Under the pieces are notes generated by a model, which was not told the origin of the DNA, did not search any database, and was given only the letters and a program-made list of their open reading frames with translations. Positions 21,234 through 31,926 of a stretch of DNA of 36,474 nt are shown here, in pieces (positions within the stretch are counted from its first letter, which is position 1; every line of letters starts with the position of its first letter). The position numbers and the translations under genes were made by a program. The stretch comes from Betaproteobacteria bacterium (GTDB lineage: Bacteria > Pseudomonadota > Gammaproteobacteria > Burkholderiales > Casimicrobiaceae): positions 1 through 36,474 of the forward strand of contig DAHUXO010000086.1 of assembly GCA_027307095.1 (NCBI GenBank). The letters are read 5' to 3'.

Positions 21234-21914
21234 CTACGGCTCGAACGAGAACGGCGGGTACTCGTCACGCAGCAGCAGCAGATACGACTCGACCCGCAGC
21301 GACCATCGCAGATACCCGACCGCGAATTGGTACAGCCCCTCGGGATACGAACCGGTGAACAGGATTGCGAACCACGCAATCACCGCAGTGATGAACCAGG
21401 CGATGCCGAGGAAGCAAAGCACAATCGCGTGGGGGATCACGTAGAAGATCCGGAGACCCACCGACCACGTGTCTCGAGGCGTATCCGGATAGGCAACTGC
21501 ATAGCGCGTCGGGTAGATGTCTTCGCCGAACGGCGGGTATTCGTCACGCAGGAGCGCGATGTAGGCGACGGCGCGCGCGCGCCAGGACATGAAGAAGAAC
21601 GCGAAGTCCCAGAGCCCGCGCGGATGGGTGCTCGCAAAGAGAATCGCGAACCACGCGATGATCGCCATGACGAAGGCGGCCGCGCCGAGGATGCCGCCAC
21701 CACCCCAGTGGAAGCCCCACGCCCAGTCCCCGTGAGCCGGGAATTTCCAGGCCCACGCGCCACCGAGCGCGAGGCCCGGCCCGCCGACAAGGATCAGGTG
21801 CGGGATTGCCAGGAACAGCCTGAAGAAGACGGTAAGCCGGTTGCGGTCGTGCAGCTGGGGCGCGACGTCGTATACGACCGGGTAGGAGGCCGAGTGGCCC
21901 ACGCTCTCTGCCAT
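21234..21914 (-). CDS. DUF4389-type membrane protein with internal duplication
   Basis: MAESVGHSASYPVVYDVAPQLHDRNRLTVFFRLFLAIPHLILV...; AIIAWFAILFASTHPRGLWDF...LRDEYPPFGE repeated as AVIAWFAILFTGSYPEGLYQF...LRDEYPPFSFEP. Confidence 0.8.
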   Translation of the reverse strand: MAESVGHSASYPVVYDVAPQLHDRNRLTVFFRLFLAIPHLILVGGPGLALGGAWAWKFPAHGDWAWGFHWGGGGILGAAAFVMAIIAWFAILFASTHPRGLWDFAFFFMSWRARAVAYIALLRDEYPPFGEDIYPTRYAVAYPDTPRDTWSVGLRIFYVIPHAIVLCFLGIAWFITAVIAWFAILFTGSYPEGLYQFAVGYLRWSLRVESYLLLLRDEYPPFSFEP

Positions 21915-22137
21915 TGTCGCGACATTGTGCGCGCAATCCCGCCCGGTGACGAGCCGCGCAGGTCGACCCCGGCAGGCGGCGCGTCCCTGCGCGCCCCGAC
22001 CCGTCCGATCATCGGCCCGTGATAACCTGATTCGACGCAGATTGCGCCGCAGAAATTCGGCCCGCGGACGTTCTCGCTGACCCCGCCCGGGGTCGCGGAA
22101 GGCCGCGTCGTGCCGCGCCATCGAGCAGGCGGCCCCG

Positions 22138-24006
22138 TTGGAGAACCCGGGAGTGGGAGAACAAGGACGACGCCAGGCGACGAGCCTGCCGTTGCTGCGG
22201 GAGGCGCGGCAGATGCATGAGACCGGCCGCCTCGCCGAAGCCAAGGCCCTGTATCGGCGGGCGCTGGAAATCCAGCCGTCGCCCGAGGCGTGGCATGGTC
22301 TCGGCGTGCTGGCGCGGGAGGTTGGCGCGCTGGATGCCGCGGCGCAATGCTTTGCCAATGCCCTGGCACTCGAGCCCGAGTCGCCCCTCGCGCCAGACCT
22401 CCTGAACGAGGAGGCCGATATCTTGCGGCAGGCGGGTCGCCTGGTGGACGCCGCGGCGCGCCTGCAGGCGGCATGTCGCCTGCGTCCGACGGATAGTGTT
22501 GCGTGGGAACGCCTGGGCATCGTGCAGCAGTCCCTGGGCGACATCTCCGCGGCGAGCGAATCCTATCGGCACGCTTGCCGCATCGCTGCTCGTCCTGGCG
22601 CACGCGTCAAGCTCGCCACCCTCGTGTCGCCGATCATCGGCTCGCGCGAGGCCATGGAGGGGGAACGCGCGCGCGTCGACGCCGAACTCGACACGCTGCT
22701 CGCGGACGACGCGCTTCACATTGACCGTCCGACCGATGCGGCCATGTGGACGAATTTCTATCTGGCATTCCACGGCAAGAATGATCGCGCCCTCCAGACC
22801 AAATATGCCGCCCTGTATCGCCGCATCTGTCCGTCGCTTGAATATGTGGCGCCGCATTGCGTCCGTCCACGCAGGACCGGCGAGCGCATTCGCGTCGGCC
22901 TGCTTTCGAAGTTCTTCCACAACCACAGCATCGGGCGCACGAGTCGTGGCCTGTTCGCCGGGTTTGCGCGCGCCGATTTCGAAGTGACGGCAATCTTCGT
23001 GGCGCCCGTCATCGACGACGACTACTCGCGATTCATTCGCCAGCATGCCGAGCGGAGTGTCGTGGTGCCGGAGGATCTGGCCGCAGCCCGGCGCCTGATC
23101 GAGGCGCTCGAGCTCGACGTCCTCTTCTATCAGGACATCGGGATGGAGCCTTTCAGCTATTTCCTGGCATTCTCGCGACTGGCGCGGGTCCAGTGCGTGT
23201 CGTTCGGCCATCCTGACACGACGGGCATCCCCACGCTGGACTATTTCGTTTCGAACGACCTGTACGAAACTCAGGCCGCGCAGACGCATTACAGCGAGAC
23301 CCTTTTCCTCCTGCGTGATCTCGGGAGCCTTGCCTGCTACTACCGGCCCCCGGTGCCGCCGCAGGGCAGGCCACGCGCGTCATTCGGGCTCGCCGCCGAC
23401 GATCACCTGTATATCTGTCCGCAGAATCTGTTCAAGTTCCATCCGGACATGGATGCGCTGATCGCCGGCATTCTGCGGCTGGATCCAGATGGAAAACTGG
23501 TGGTGATCGAGGGCCGCATCGAAACCTGGACCGGCCTTCTGCGTCGCCGTTGGGCTGGCGTCATGCCGGATGTGCTCGACCGCATCGTATTCCTGCCCCG
23601 CCAGGCAAGCCCGGATTACCTGAGTCTCATCGGGCTCGCTGACGTGATGCTGGACACCGTGCATTTCAACGGAATGAATACGTCGCTCGAAGCATTTTCG
23701 GTGGGGACGCCGGTCGTGACTTTGCCGGGTGAATTCCAGCGGGGCCGGCACACGCAGGCGATGTATCGCAAGATGGGGATCACCGAATGCATCGCAGTCG
23801 ACGCCGCACACTACGTCGAGATCGCAGTCAGCCTCGGTAGCGACCTCGCCTATCGCGAGTCGGTCCACCGGCAAATCATGCTCCGCAACGGCGTCCTGTT
23901 CGAGGACATGGAGGTCGTGCGCCAGTTCGAGTGTTTCTTTCGCGAAGCGCTTGGGCGGTCGGAGGAGGGCGGTGCCGGCGATCTGCCGGGGCGTCGCGGA
24001 CCATGA
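22138..24006 (+). CDS. TPR / OGT-like (SPINDLY-type) glycosyltransferase
   Basis: N-terminal TPRs (LAEAKALYRRALEIQPSPEAWHGLGVLAREVG...) and C-terminal SFGHPDTTGIPTLDYFVSND...DVMLDTVHFNGMNTSLEAFSVGTPVVTLPGEFQRGRHTQAMYRKMGI. Confidence 0.85.
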   Translation: MENPGVGEQGRRQATSLPLLREARQMHETGRLAEAKALYRRALEIQPSPEAWHGLGVLAREVGALDAAAQCFANALALEPESPLAPDLLNEEADILRQAGRLVDAAARLQAACRLRPTDSVAWERLGIVQQSLGDISAASESYRHACRIAARPGARVKLATLVSPIIGSREAMEGERARVDAELDTLLADDALHIDRPTDAAMWTNFYLAFHGKNDRALQTKYAALYRRICPSLEYVAPHCVRPRRTGERIRVGLLSKFFHNHSIGRTSRGLFAGFARADFEVTAIFVAPVIDDDYSRFIRQHAERSVVVPEDLAAARRLIEALELDVLFYQDIGMEPFSYFLAFSRLARVQCVSFGHPDTTGIPTLDYFVSNDLYETQAAQTHYSETLFLLRDLGSLACYYRPPVPPQGRPRASFGLAADDHLYICPQNLFKFHPDMDALIAGILRLDPDGKLVVIEGRIETWTGLLRRRWAGVMPDVLDRIVFLPRQASPDYLSLIGLADVMLDTVHFNGMNTSLEAFSVGTPVVTLPGEFQRGRHTQAMYRKMGITECIAVDAAHYVEIAVSLGSDLAYRESVHRQIMLRNGVLFEDMEVVRQFECFFREALGRSEEGGAGDLPGRRGP

Positions 24007-24037
24007 CGCGCGACCAGGGTCCGGGGGCACGACGTGC

Positions 24038-24982
24038 TCAGCAGAGGTTCGCGAGGTCTCCCGCGAGCGGCGCGTACTGCGCCGCGAGCGCTTCGATGGC
24101 GTCCGCGTGACGGCGCCATTTGTCGCGGTCCGGAGCCGAGACGGTGGAGCGCGAAAGCGGCAGCGGCGCGGATGCGCGCTCGCGCAATGGACCGTCGAAC
24201 GGCAGGCCGGCGAATTCGACGATCCGGCGGACCGTTGCGGCGGGGTCGTCGAGCAGATCGCGGTAACGCAAGGGCAACCAGCGTTCGCGGCCGAGTCGGC
24301 GCAGATCGCGCAGGAGGGTTTCGTTGGCAGCGCGCCATTGGAACGCGGCGATTTCGGCGAGCGATTTGCCGTTGACGGCGCGCCAGCCGGGCGGCAGCAG
24401 CAGGCACCAGTGACGCATTTCCCAGCCGGGCAAGTCGGGAAAGGTCACGAAGCCGCCCTGGCTCAAGCCCGTCTGCCAGGCTTCCATGATGCTCGCGATG
24501 GTCTCGCGCGGCTCGCGGTGCAGGAACAACGCGAGCAGGTCGGGGAAGACCTTCTGCATGAACGGAACGTTCAGCGCATTGCGCGGCGTTTTCTCCAGCA
24601 GCCGGATGTGCCGCGGACGCAGGCTTTCCGGCAGGTCGAGGTAGCGGCGACCGCTGGCGTCCTGCGCCATGGCCAGAAAGCAGGCGCGCATCTGGTGGCA
24701 CAACTCGGGAGTGGCGTCGGCCTCGGCCAGGGCCCCTGATTCGAACCGGTGCTCGGCGGGGTGAAGCTGCGGAAAGGCGTTGAATATGAAATGCGATTCC
24801 GTGCCGATGCTCCATAGCGCGTCCGAACAGCGCAGCGTCTCGAACAGCAGAGTGCTGCCCGAGCGCGGCGCGCTCAGGACCATCAGCGGCTGCCGGAACA
24901 GTTCGAGCAGGGCCGTCGGTGAATACTGCTCGGCGACGATGCCGGCCGCGTGCCTCAGGGCCCGGTGCTGTGGTGAGAGCAC
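24038..24982 (-). CDS. Sulfotransferase family protein
   Basis: PAPS-binding loop MVLSAPRSGSTLLFETLRCSD; LLEKTPRNALNVPFMQKVFPDLLALFLHREPRETIASIMEAW. Confidence 0.85.
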   Translation of the reverse strand: MLSPQHRALRHAAGIVAEQYSPTALLELFRQPLMVLSAPRSGSTLLFETLRCSDALWSIGTESHFIFNAFPQLHPAEHRFESGALAEADATPELCHQMRACFLAMAQDASGRRYLDLPESLRPRHIRLLEKTPRNALNVPFMQKVFPDLLALFLHREPRETIASIMEAWQTGLSQGGFVTFPDLPGWEMRHWCLLLPPGWRAVNGKSLAEIAAFQWRAANETLLRDLRRLGRERWLPLRYRDLLDDPAATVRRIVEFAGLPFDGPLRERASAPLPLSRSTVSAPDRDKWRRHADAIEALAAQYAPLAGDLANLC

Positions 24983-24991
24983 CCGCCGCGG

Positions 24992-25666
24992 TCAGTGCAG
25001 GCAGTCGCAGGGCATCGGGCGGAAATCCGTCGACCTGCAGTTGTCCGGCGTGCAGGGCGTCGTCGGGTGGACATGCGCCGAGCAGCAGCAGCGCTCACCC
25101 GGGATCACCCAGTCGACGATCATGTGCACGCGGTAGATCGGGCTGGCGTTCTCGACTTCGTGGGCCCGGCGATTGTTGATCTCCCAGACCTCGCCTTCCT
25201 TCATCGGCTGGCGGCGACCATCGATGACGAACTTCACGTCGTCGTGCGTCACGATCGGCAAATGGACGCGGTGTGCGTGGGCGAGGCTGAAAATCCTGTC
25301 CATGTGGGCAGGGATGGTGCCGCCGGGGCACAGGCGGGCGAGCAGCATGCGAACCGGGTAGGCGGGTCCGTTCGCATCCTGCAGACGCCTGAGATCGTCG
25401 GACCGGTCGTAGTAGCCACGGATCAGCCCGAGCACTGGCTCGATCGTCTCGCGCAGCGGCGCGTAATCGGGGCGGGCCGTCGGCTGGCTGTGCCGGAAAT
25501 CCTCGTCGAAAATCAGCGGGATGGTCGTGGTCTGCTGGTGGGCCTTGAACTGGCTGCGGCGCCAGGCGTCGCGATTCCAGTCCTCTTCCCCGAACGCGAG
25601 CACGCGCTCGCGGAGCGCGGAAATGTCAGTCTTGCCGAGGAGCAGGAAATCGCCCTTGAAATTCAT
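24992..25666 (-). CDS. Aspartyl/asparaginyl beta-hydroxylase family protein with Cys-rich C-terminal tail
   Basis: ARLCPGGTIPAHMDRIFSLAHAHRVHLPIVTHDDVKFVIDG...GEVWEINNRRAHEVEN (HxD...H); tail GERCCCSAHVHPTTPCTPDNCRSTDFRPMPCDCLH. Confidence 0.83.
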   Translation of the reverse strand: MNFKGDFLLLGKTDISALRERVLAFGEEDWNRDAWRRSQFKAHQQTTTIPLIFDEDFRHSQPTARPDYAPLRETIEPVLGLIRGYYDRSDDLRRLQDANGPAYPVRMLLARLCPGGTIPAHMDRIFSLAHAHRVHLPIVTHDDVKFVIDGRRQPMKEGEVWEINNRRAHEVENASPIYRVHMIVDWVIPGERCCCSAHVHPTTPCTPDNCRSTDFRPMPCDCLH

Positions 25667-25919
25667 TGGATTATCGGTTTTGGAATGATGTTTCGCCCCA
25701 ACCTTACCCGATGGGCCGCATCGATCGCAACCTCATGATAAGTCCGCCGCGCCCGGCTGCGCATAGTCGGAGATTATCGAGTGCATTGCGTTAGTCAATT
25801 GGACGTATCATCGAGCGCGACGCACAATACACTACGAGACCGGCAGCGCGTTCACGCCGGTCCTCGATCCGTCGCCCGTGCGTACCCGTGCGGGCGCCAA
25901 CGCTGAAGAGGAGCTCGAC

Positions 25920-26342
25920 ATGAAGTCCCTGAAAGGCACCAAGACTCACGACAACCTGAAGGCCGCGTTCGCCGGCGAATCGCAGGCGAATCGCCGCTAC
26001 CTCTACTTCGCGAACAAGGCCGACGTCGAAGGCCAGAACGACGTCGCGGCGCTGTTCCGCTCGACCGCGGAAGGCGAGACCGGCCATGCGCACGGGCACC
26101 TCGACTACCTCGCGATCGTCGGTGATCCGGCGACCGACCTGCCGATCGGCGCGAGCCGCGACAACCTGAAGGCCGCGGTTGCCGGCGAAACGCACGAGTA
26201 CACCGACATGTACCCGGGCATGGCGAAGGCTGCGCGCACCGAGGGTTTCGAGGAAATCGCCGACTGGTTCGAGACGCTGGCGAAGGCCGAGCGGTCGCAC
26301 GCCAACCGCTTCCAGAAGGCTCTGGACGCGCTGGCGGACTGA
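25920..26342 (+). CDS. Rubrerythrin family protein (ferritin-like domain, no rubredoxin domain)
   Basis: [61 protein letters not shown]... Confidence 0.93.
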   Translation: MKSLKGTKTHDNLKAAFAGESQANRRYLYFANKADVEGQNDVAALFRSTAEGETGHAHGHLDYLAIVGDPATDLPIGASRDNLKAAVAGETHEYTDMYPGMAKAARTEGFEEIADWFETLAKAERSHANRFQKALDALAD

Positions 26343-26373
26343 CGGGACACGCAGCAACGGGAGCGCGCCGGCG

Positions 26374-27714
26374 ATGACGATCCGCGAGGGCAATCTTCAG
26401 GCGCCGACGCGCCACCCGCTCGACTGGCGCAATCCCGAGTTCTTCGACGAGGCCGCGCTCTTCAGGGAAATGGAGCGCGTCTTCGAGATCTGCCACGGCT
26501 GCCGGCGCTGCATCTCGCTGTGCGGCTCGTTTCCGACGCTGTTCGACCTCGTCGACGAGAGCAAGACGATGGAGGTCGACGGCGTCGCCAAGGCGGACTA
26601 CTGGAAAGTCGTCGACCAGTGCTACCTGTGCGACGTCTGCTACATGACCAAGTGTCCGTACGTTCCACCGCATCCCTGGAACGTCGATTTCCCGCACCTG
26701 ATGCTGCGTGCCAAGGCGTACAAGTTCAGGAAGGGCCCGGTGCGTGCGCGCGACCGGATGCTGAGCTCGACCGACGCCGTCGGCAAGCTCGCCACCATCC
26801 CCGTCGTCGTCCACGCGGTCAACAAGGCCAACAGGATGCCGGTGGTGCGCAAGATGATGGAGCGCACGCTGGGAGTCGCGGCCGACGCCTGGCTCCCGAC
26901 CTACGCGGCGAAGCCGTTCCCGAAGTCGGCGCGGCCGTCGCTGCAATGGCCGGTCAGGGACGGCGAACGCACGCCGGGCAAGGTCGCGGTGTTCTCGACC
27001 TGCTACGTCAACTACAACGAGCCCGGCATCGGGCACGACCTCCTGAAGCTGCTCGACCATGTCAGGGTGACCTACGTCACCATTGCCGGCGAGGCCTGCT
27101 GCGGCATGCCCAAGCTCGAGCTGGGCGACCTCGAAAGCGTCGAGAAGCTGAAGGACATCAACATTCCGCTGCTGGCGCCCCTGGCCCGCGAAGGCTGGGC
27201 GATCATGTCGCCGGTGCCTTCGTGCACGCTGATGTTCAAGCAGGAACTGCCGCTGATCTTTCCCGGGGACGCGGACGTGAAGGCGGTGGGCGACGCGATG
27301 TTCGACCCGTTCGAGTACTTCGTCCTGCGCGACAAGGACGGCCTGATCGAGCGCGAGTTCAAGAATCCGCTCGGCAAGGTCAGCTATCACATACCCTGCC
27401 ACTCGCGAGTGCAGAACGTGGGCCAGAAGACGCGCGAAACGCTGGAATGGGTGCCCGGAACGACGGTCAACACCGTCGAGCGCTGCGCCGGCCACGACGG
27501 AACCTTCGGCGTCAAGCGCGAGTTCTATGCAAGCTCGATGAAGATCGGCAAGCCGGTGTTCCAGCGCATGGCGGAGCCTTCGCCCGAGTACATCAGCTCG
27601 GACTGCCCGATCGCGGGACGCCGGATCGCGCAGGGCATCACCCAGTCGGGCGCGCCGGAACCGCGAAAGGCGCATCCGCTGACGCTGCTGCGGATCGCCT
27701 TCGGGATCGAATGA
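26374..27714 (+). CDS. Heterodisulfide reductase/GlpC-like Fe-S protein
   Basis: [15 protein letters not shown] and [18 protein letters not shown] (4Fe-4S); CCGMP and IPCHSRVQN (CCG-type). Confidence 0.9.
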   Translation: MTIREGNLQAPTRHPLDWRNPEFFDEAALFREMERVFEICHGCRRCISLCGSFPTLFDLVDESKTMEVDGVAKADYWKVVDQCYLCDVCYMTKCPYVPPHPWNVDFPHLMLRAKAYKFRKGPVRARDRMLSSTDAVGKLATIPVVVHAVNKANRMPVVRKMMERTLGVAADAWLPTYAAKPFPKSARPSLQWPVRDGERTPGKVAVFSTCYVNYNEPGIGHDLLKLLDHVRVTYVTIAGEACCGMPKLELGDLESVEKLKDINIPLLAPLAREGWAIMSPVPSCTLMFKQELPLIFPGDADVKAVGDAMFDPFEYFVLRDKDGLIEREFKNPLGKVSYHIPCHSRVQNVGQKTRETLEWVPGTTVNTVERCAGHDGTFGVKREFYASSMKIGKPVFQRMAEPSPEYISSDCPIAGRRIAQGITQSGAPEPRKAHPLTLLRIAFGIE

Positions 27715-28322
27715 ACAGGAACAGCATGGAGTCTGCAATGCCAGTCATCACCCGGGAAAGCCTCATGACGCTGGAAGCGTACGCGAAGGAGCGCCCGGCG
27801 TTCCGCGCGCGCGTCCTCGCGCACAAACGCGATCGCAGCGTCCACCTCGGCGAGCACGTGACGCTGCTGTTCGAGGATGAGCTAACGATCCGCTACCAGG
27901 TCCAGGAGATGCTGCGCATCGAGAAGACCTTCGACGAAGCCGGCATCCAGGACGAGCTCGATGCCTACAACCCGCTGATCCCCGATGGCAGCAATCTCAA
28001 GGCGACGATGCTGATCGAGTACGAGGACGAGGCCGAGCGTCGCGAGGCGCTGGCGCAGCTCAAAGGCATCGAAAGAGACGTGTGGTTGCGCGTCGATGGG
28101 TTTCCCGAAGTGCGGGCCGTCGCCGACGAGGACCTCGAGCGGGAAAACGAGGAAAAGACCTCGTCGGTGCATTTCCTGCGCTTCGAGTTCACGCGCGACA
28201 TGGTCGCGGCGCTGAATGGCGGTCGCGCGCTCGCGGCGGGCGTCGACCACCCGAACTACGCGGTTCGGATCCCGACGCTGGCGGAGCCGGTGCGGGCGGC
28301 GCTGGTCGCCGACCTCGCCTGA
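27711..28322 (+). CDS. DUF3501 family protein
   Basis: ITRESLMTLEAYAKERPAFRARVLAHKRDRSVHLGEHVTLLFEDELTIRYQVQEMLRIEK; ATGA overlap with the upstream gene; alternative start 27738. Confidence 0.85.
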   Translation: MNRNSMESAMPVITRESLMTLEAYAKERPAFRARVLAHKRDRSVHLGEHVTLLFEDELTIRYQVQEMLRIEKTFDEAGIQDELDAYNPLIPDGSNLKATMLIEYEDEAERREALAQLKGIERDVWLRVDGFPEVRAVADEDLERENEEKTSSVHFLRFEFTRDMVAALNGGRALAAGVDHPNYAVRIPTLAEPVRAALVADLA

Positions 28323-28337
28323 GACGGCGGCCGCGCC

Positions 28338-28823
28338 TCAGTCGCGGAAGTTCTGGTACTGCAGCGGGAAGTCGGTGACCGACTTCTTCACCAGCGCTAT
28401 CGCCTCCTGCAGATCGTCCCTCTTGGCGCCCGACACCCGCACGGCGTCGCCCTGGATCGATCCCTGCACCTTGAGCTTGCTGTCCTTCAGCAGCTTGACG
28501 ATGCGCTTGGAGAGATCCTGTTCCACCCCGGTGCGGACGGTGACCACCTGCTTGACCTTGTTGCCGGAGATCTTCTCCACGTTGCCGTACTTCAGCGACC
28601 GGACGTCGACCTGGCGTTTCGCGAGCTTGCCGGTCAGGATGTCGGTCACCTGCTTGAGCTTGAAGTCGTCGTCGGCGTAGAGCGTCAGGGTCTTGTCGTC
28701 GCTTTCGACGCGGGCGTCGGAGCCCTTGAAGTCGAAGCGCGTCGAGACCTCCTTGTTCACCTGGTCGACGGCGTTGCGTACCTCGACCTGGTTCACTTCG
28801 GAAACGATGTCGAACGATGGCAT
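28338..28823 (-). CDS. yajQ: YajQ family nucleotide-binding protein
   Basis: [37 protein letters not shown]... Confidence 0.95.
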   Translation of the reverse strand: MPSFDIVSEVNQVEVRNAVDQVNKEVSTRFDFKGSDARVESDDKTLTLYADDDFKLKQVTDILTGKLAKRQVDVRSLKYGNVEKISGNKVKQVVTVRTGVEQDLSKRIVKLLKDSKLKVQGSIQGDAVRVSGAKRDDLQEAIALVKKSVTDFPLQYQNFRD

Positions 28824-29075
28824 GGCGGTGTTCTCTCGGTTGTCGCGTTGGCGCGACGCGATTTCGCGGCGCCGCGGCGGATCGCGCGGGTGCTGCACGA
28901 CCAGCGCGGATTTTGGCATGTTTGACGCGGATGGTCTGCCGCAAGCTTGCGCGTCCCGATGGACCCGGCGCGGTAGGCCGCCGTCCGACACCGGTTTGCG
29001 CCGCCGGCTGATGGTCGGCGGTGGCGCTGCGGCCCATCATGTCCGCCGGACCACAACGAATTCCCGGAGGGCAGC

Positions 29076-29504
29076 ATGAGCGGACGGACATATGCGGGAC
29101 TGGGCGCGGCGATTCTCGCCGCAGCGCTGATGGCGCATGCCGGCGCGGCACAGGCGATGCCGGCGCCGAAGCCGGTGACCCGAGGCGAAGCGACCTTTGT
29201 CAACGGAGGCATCGGGCAGACCGAGGCCGATGCGATCCGCCACATGGCGCCGAAATGGCCGGTGGAGATGACGTTCGCGAAGCGCCAGCAGGGTCGCAAC
29301 GAATTCGTCGCCGGCGTGAGGTTGCGCGTCACCGGCCAGGGCGGCCGGACCGTCGTGGACGTTCACGACGGCGGGCCGCTGCTGCTGCTCCGGCTTCCCG
29401 ACGGGCATTACACAGCCAGGGCCGATTACAACGGCCACGTCAAGACGCAACGCCTCGACATCGCCGCGGGACATCACGACGACATCGGCTTTCTGTGGTC
29501 GTGA
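29076..29504 (+). CDS. Small secreted protein with signal peptide
   Basis: MSGRTYAGLGAAILAAALMAHAGAAQAMPAP signal peptide; C-terminal LLLLRLPDGHYTARADYNGHVKTQRLDIAAGHHDDIGFLW. Confidence 0.7.
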   Translation: MSGRTYAGLGAAILAAALMAHAGAAQAMPAPKPVTRGEATFVNGGIGQTEADAIRHMAPKWPVEMTFAKRQQGRNEFVAGVRLRVTGQGGRTVVDVHDGGPLLLLRLPDGHYTARADYNGHVKTQRLDIAAGHHDDIGFLWS

Positions 29505-29510
29505 TCCGGA

Positions 29511-29578
29511 TCGCTCCCTCACGCGCCCCGCTTTCGCTCGGCGCCCTCTCCCGCTTGCGGGAGGGGGTCGAGGTGAGG
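29511..29578 (-). repeat. Dispersed intergenic palindromic repeat, copy 2 (between convergent genes)
   Basis: tcgctccctcacgcgccccgctttcgctcggcgccctctcccgcttgcgggagggggtcgaggtgagg; reverse complement resembles 12931-12991. Confidence 0.7.
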
Positions 29579-29588
29579 ACCCGCGCGG

Positions 29589-30809
<1,221 letters not shown>

Positions 30810-30902
30810 GGGAACACAGCCGAAATACGGGCACGATGACGCGGGAAGGGTGTGCGCCGCGCCCGTGTTGCGGCTGTGCCCCCGATTCCGACGGACCTCG
30901 GT

Positions 30903-31886
30903 TCAGTCGATCTTGAGCCCGATCTTCCTGATCACCGGGGCCCATTTCCCGGTCTCGCCGCGGACCAGTGCGCCGAACTCTCCGGGCGTGCCGCCGACGA
31001 GGTCGAAGCCCAGCCGGTGCATCCTGGCGACGATTTCGGGATCGGCGAGGATTGCGTTGATCTCGCTGTTGAGGCGGGTGATGATCGGCTTCGGTGTCGC
31101 CGCCGGAACCATGACGCCGTTCCAGGCGAGGACCTCGAATCCCGGATAGCCCGATTGCGCGATCGACGGGATGCTCGGGAACAGCGGGAACGGCTTCGCC
31201 GTGGTGACGGCGATCGCGCGCAGCTTGCCCGCGTCGATCTGCGGCTGCAGCGGCTGCATGACGGCGAACATCATCTGCGTCTCGCCCTTGATCGTGGCCG
31301 TCACCGCAGGCGGCGACCCGTTGAAGGGGATGTGCACGACATCGATGCCGGCGAGCTGCTTGAAGAGCTCCATGCACAGGTGCGACGAGCTGCCGTTGCC
31401 GACCGACGCGTAGTTGAGCTTGCCGGGATGGGCCTTGGCGTAGGCGACCAGCTCGGCCAGGTTGTGCACGGGCAGTTCGGCGTTGACCACGAGGACGTTC
31501 GGCTGGCTGGTCGTGGTGATCACCGGCGCGAGGTCGCGGCCGACGTCGTACGGGAGCTTCTGCAGCAACGGGGCGAACGACAGCGGCCCGTTGAACGCGA
31601 GGAGCATCGTGTAGCCGTCGGGCGCCGCGTGCGCGACCTCGGCCGTGGCGACGGTGCCGCCCGCGGCAGGCTTGTCCTCGACGACGACTGGCTGGCCCAG
31701 ACGCGTCGCGAGCTTGTCGGCGATCGCGCGGCCCAGCACGTCGATCGAGCTGCCGGCAGGCGCCGACATCAGGAACCTGATCGGGCGCTCCGGCCAGCTC
31801 TGCGCGGCAGCGGCGGTCGTCGCCAGCACCGCGAAGACGAGCGCGACAACCGATCGTGCAAGCATGGGGACGCTCCGGGTCGTCAT
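30903..31886 (-). CDS. Tripartite tricarboxylate transporter (Bug-type) substrate-binding protein
   Basis: Signal peptide then AQSWPERPIRFLMSAPAGSSIDVLGRAIADKLATRLGQPVVVEDKPAAGGTVATAEVAHAAPDGYTMLL. Confidence 0.93.
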   Translation of the reverse strand: MTTRSVPMLARSVVALVFAVLATTAAAAQSWPERPIRFLMSAPAGSSIDVLGRAIADKLATRLGQPVVVEDKPAAGGTVATAEVAHAAPDGYTMLLAFNGPLSFAPLLQKLPYDVGRDLAPVITTTSQPNVLVVNAELPVHNLAELVAYAKAHPGKLNYASVGNGSSSHLCMELFKQLAGIDVVHIPFNGSPPAVTATIKGETQMMFAVMQPLQPQIDAGKLRAIAVTTAKPFPLFPSIPSIAQSGYPGFEVLAWNGVMVPAATPKPIITRLNSEINAILADPEIVARMHRLGFDLVGGTPGEFGALVRGETGKWAPVIRKIGLKID

Positions 31887-31926
31887 TGTTGCGGAAGGGG
31901 ACGGTGTGCAGCGGTGCATGGAGGGA

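Noticed and set aside
22009-23289. 426-aa minus-strand ORF
   Set aside because: Antisense to the TPR-glycosyltransferase with low-complexity shadow composition.
25780-25800. FNR-like box (ttgcgttagtcaa) upstream of rubrerythrin
   Set aside because: Spacing is 13 rather than 14 nt and the half-sites deviate from TTGAT-N4-ATCAA; not supportable by eye.
25852-27738. 628-aa minus-strand ORF
   Set aside because: Antisense to rubrerythrin and the Fe-S protein gene; shadow frame.
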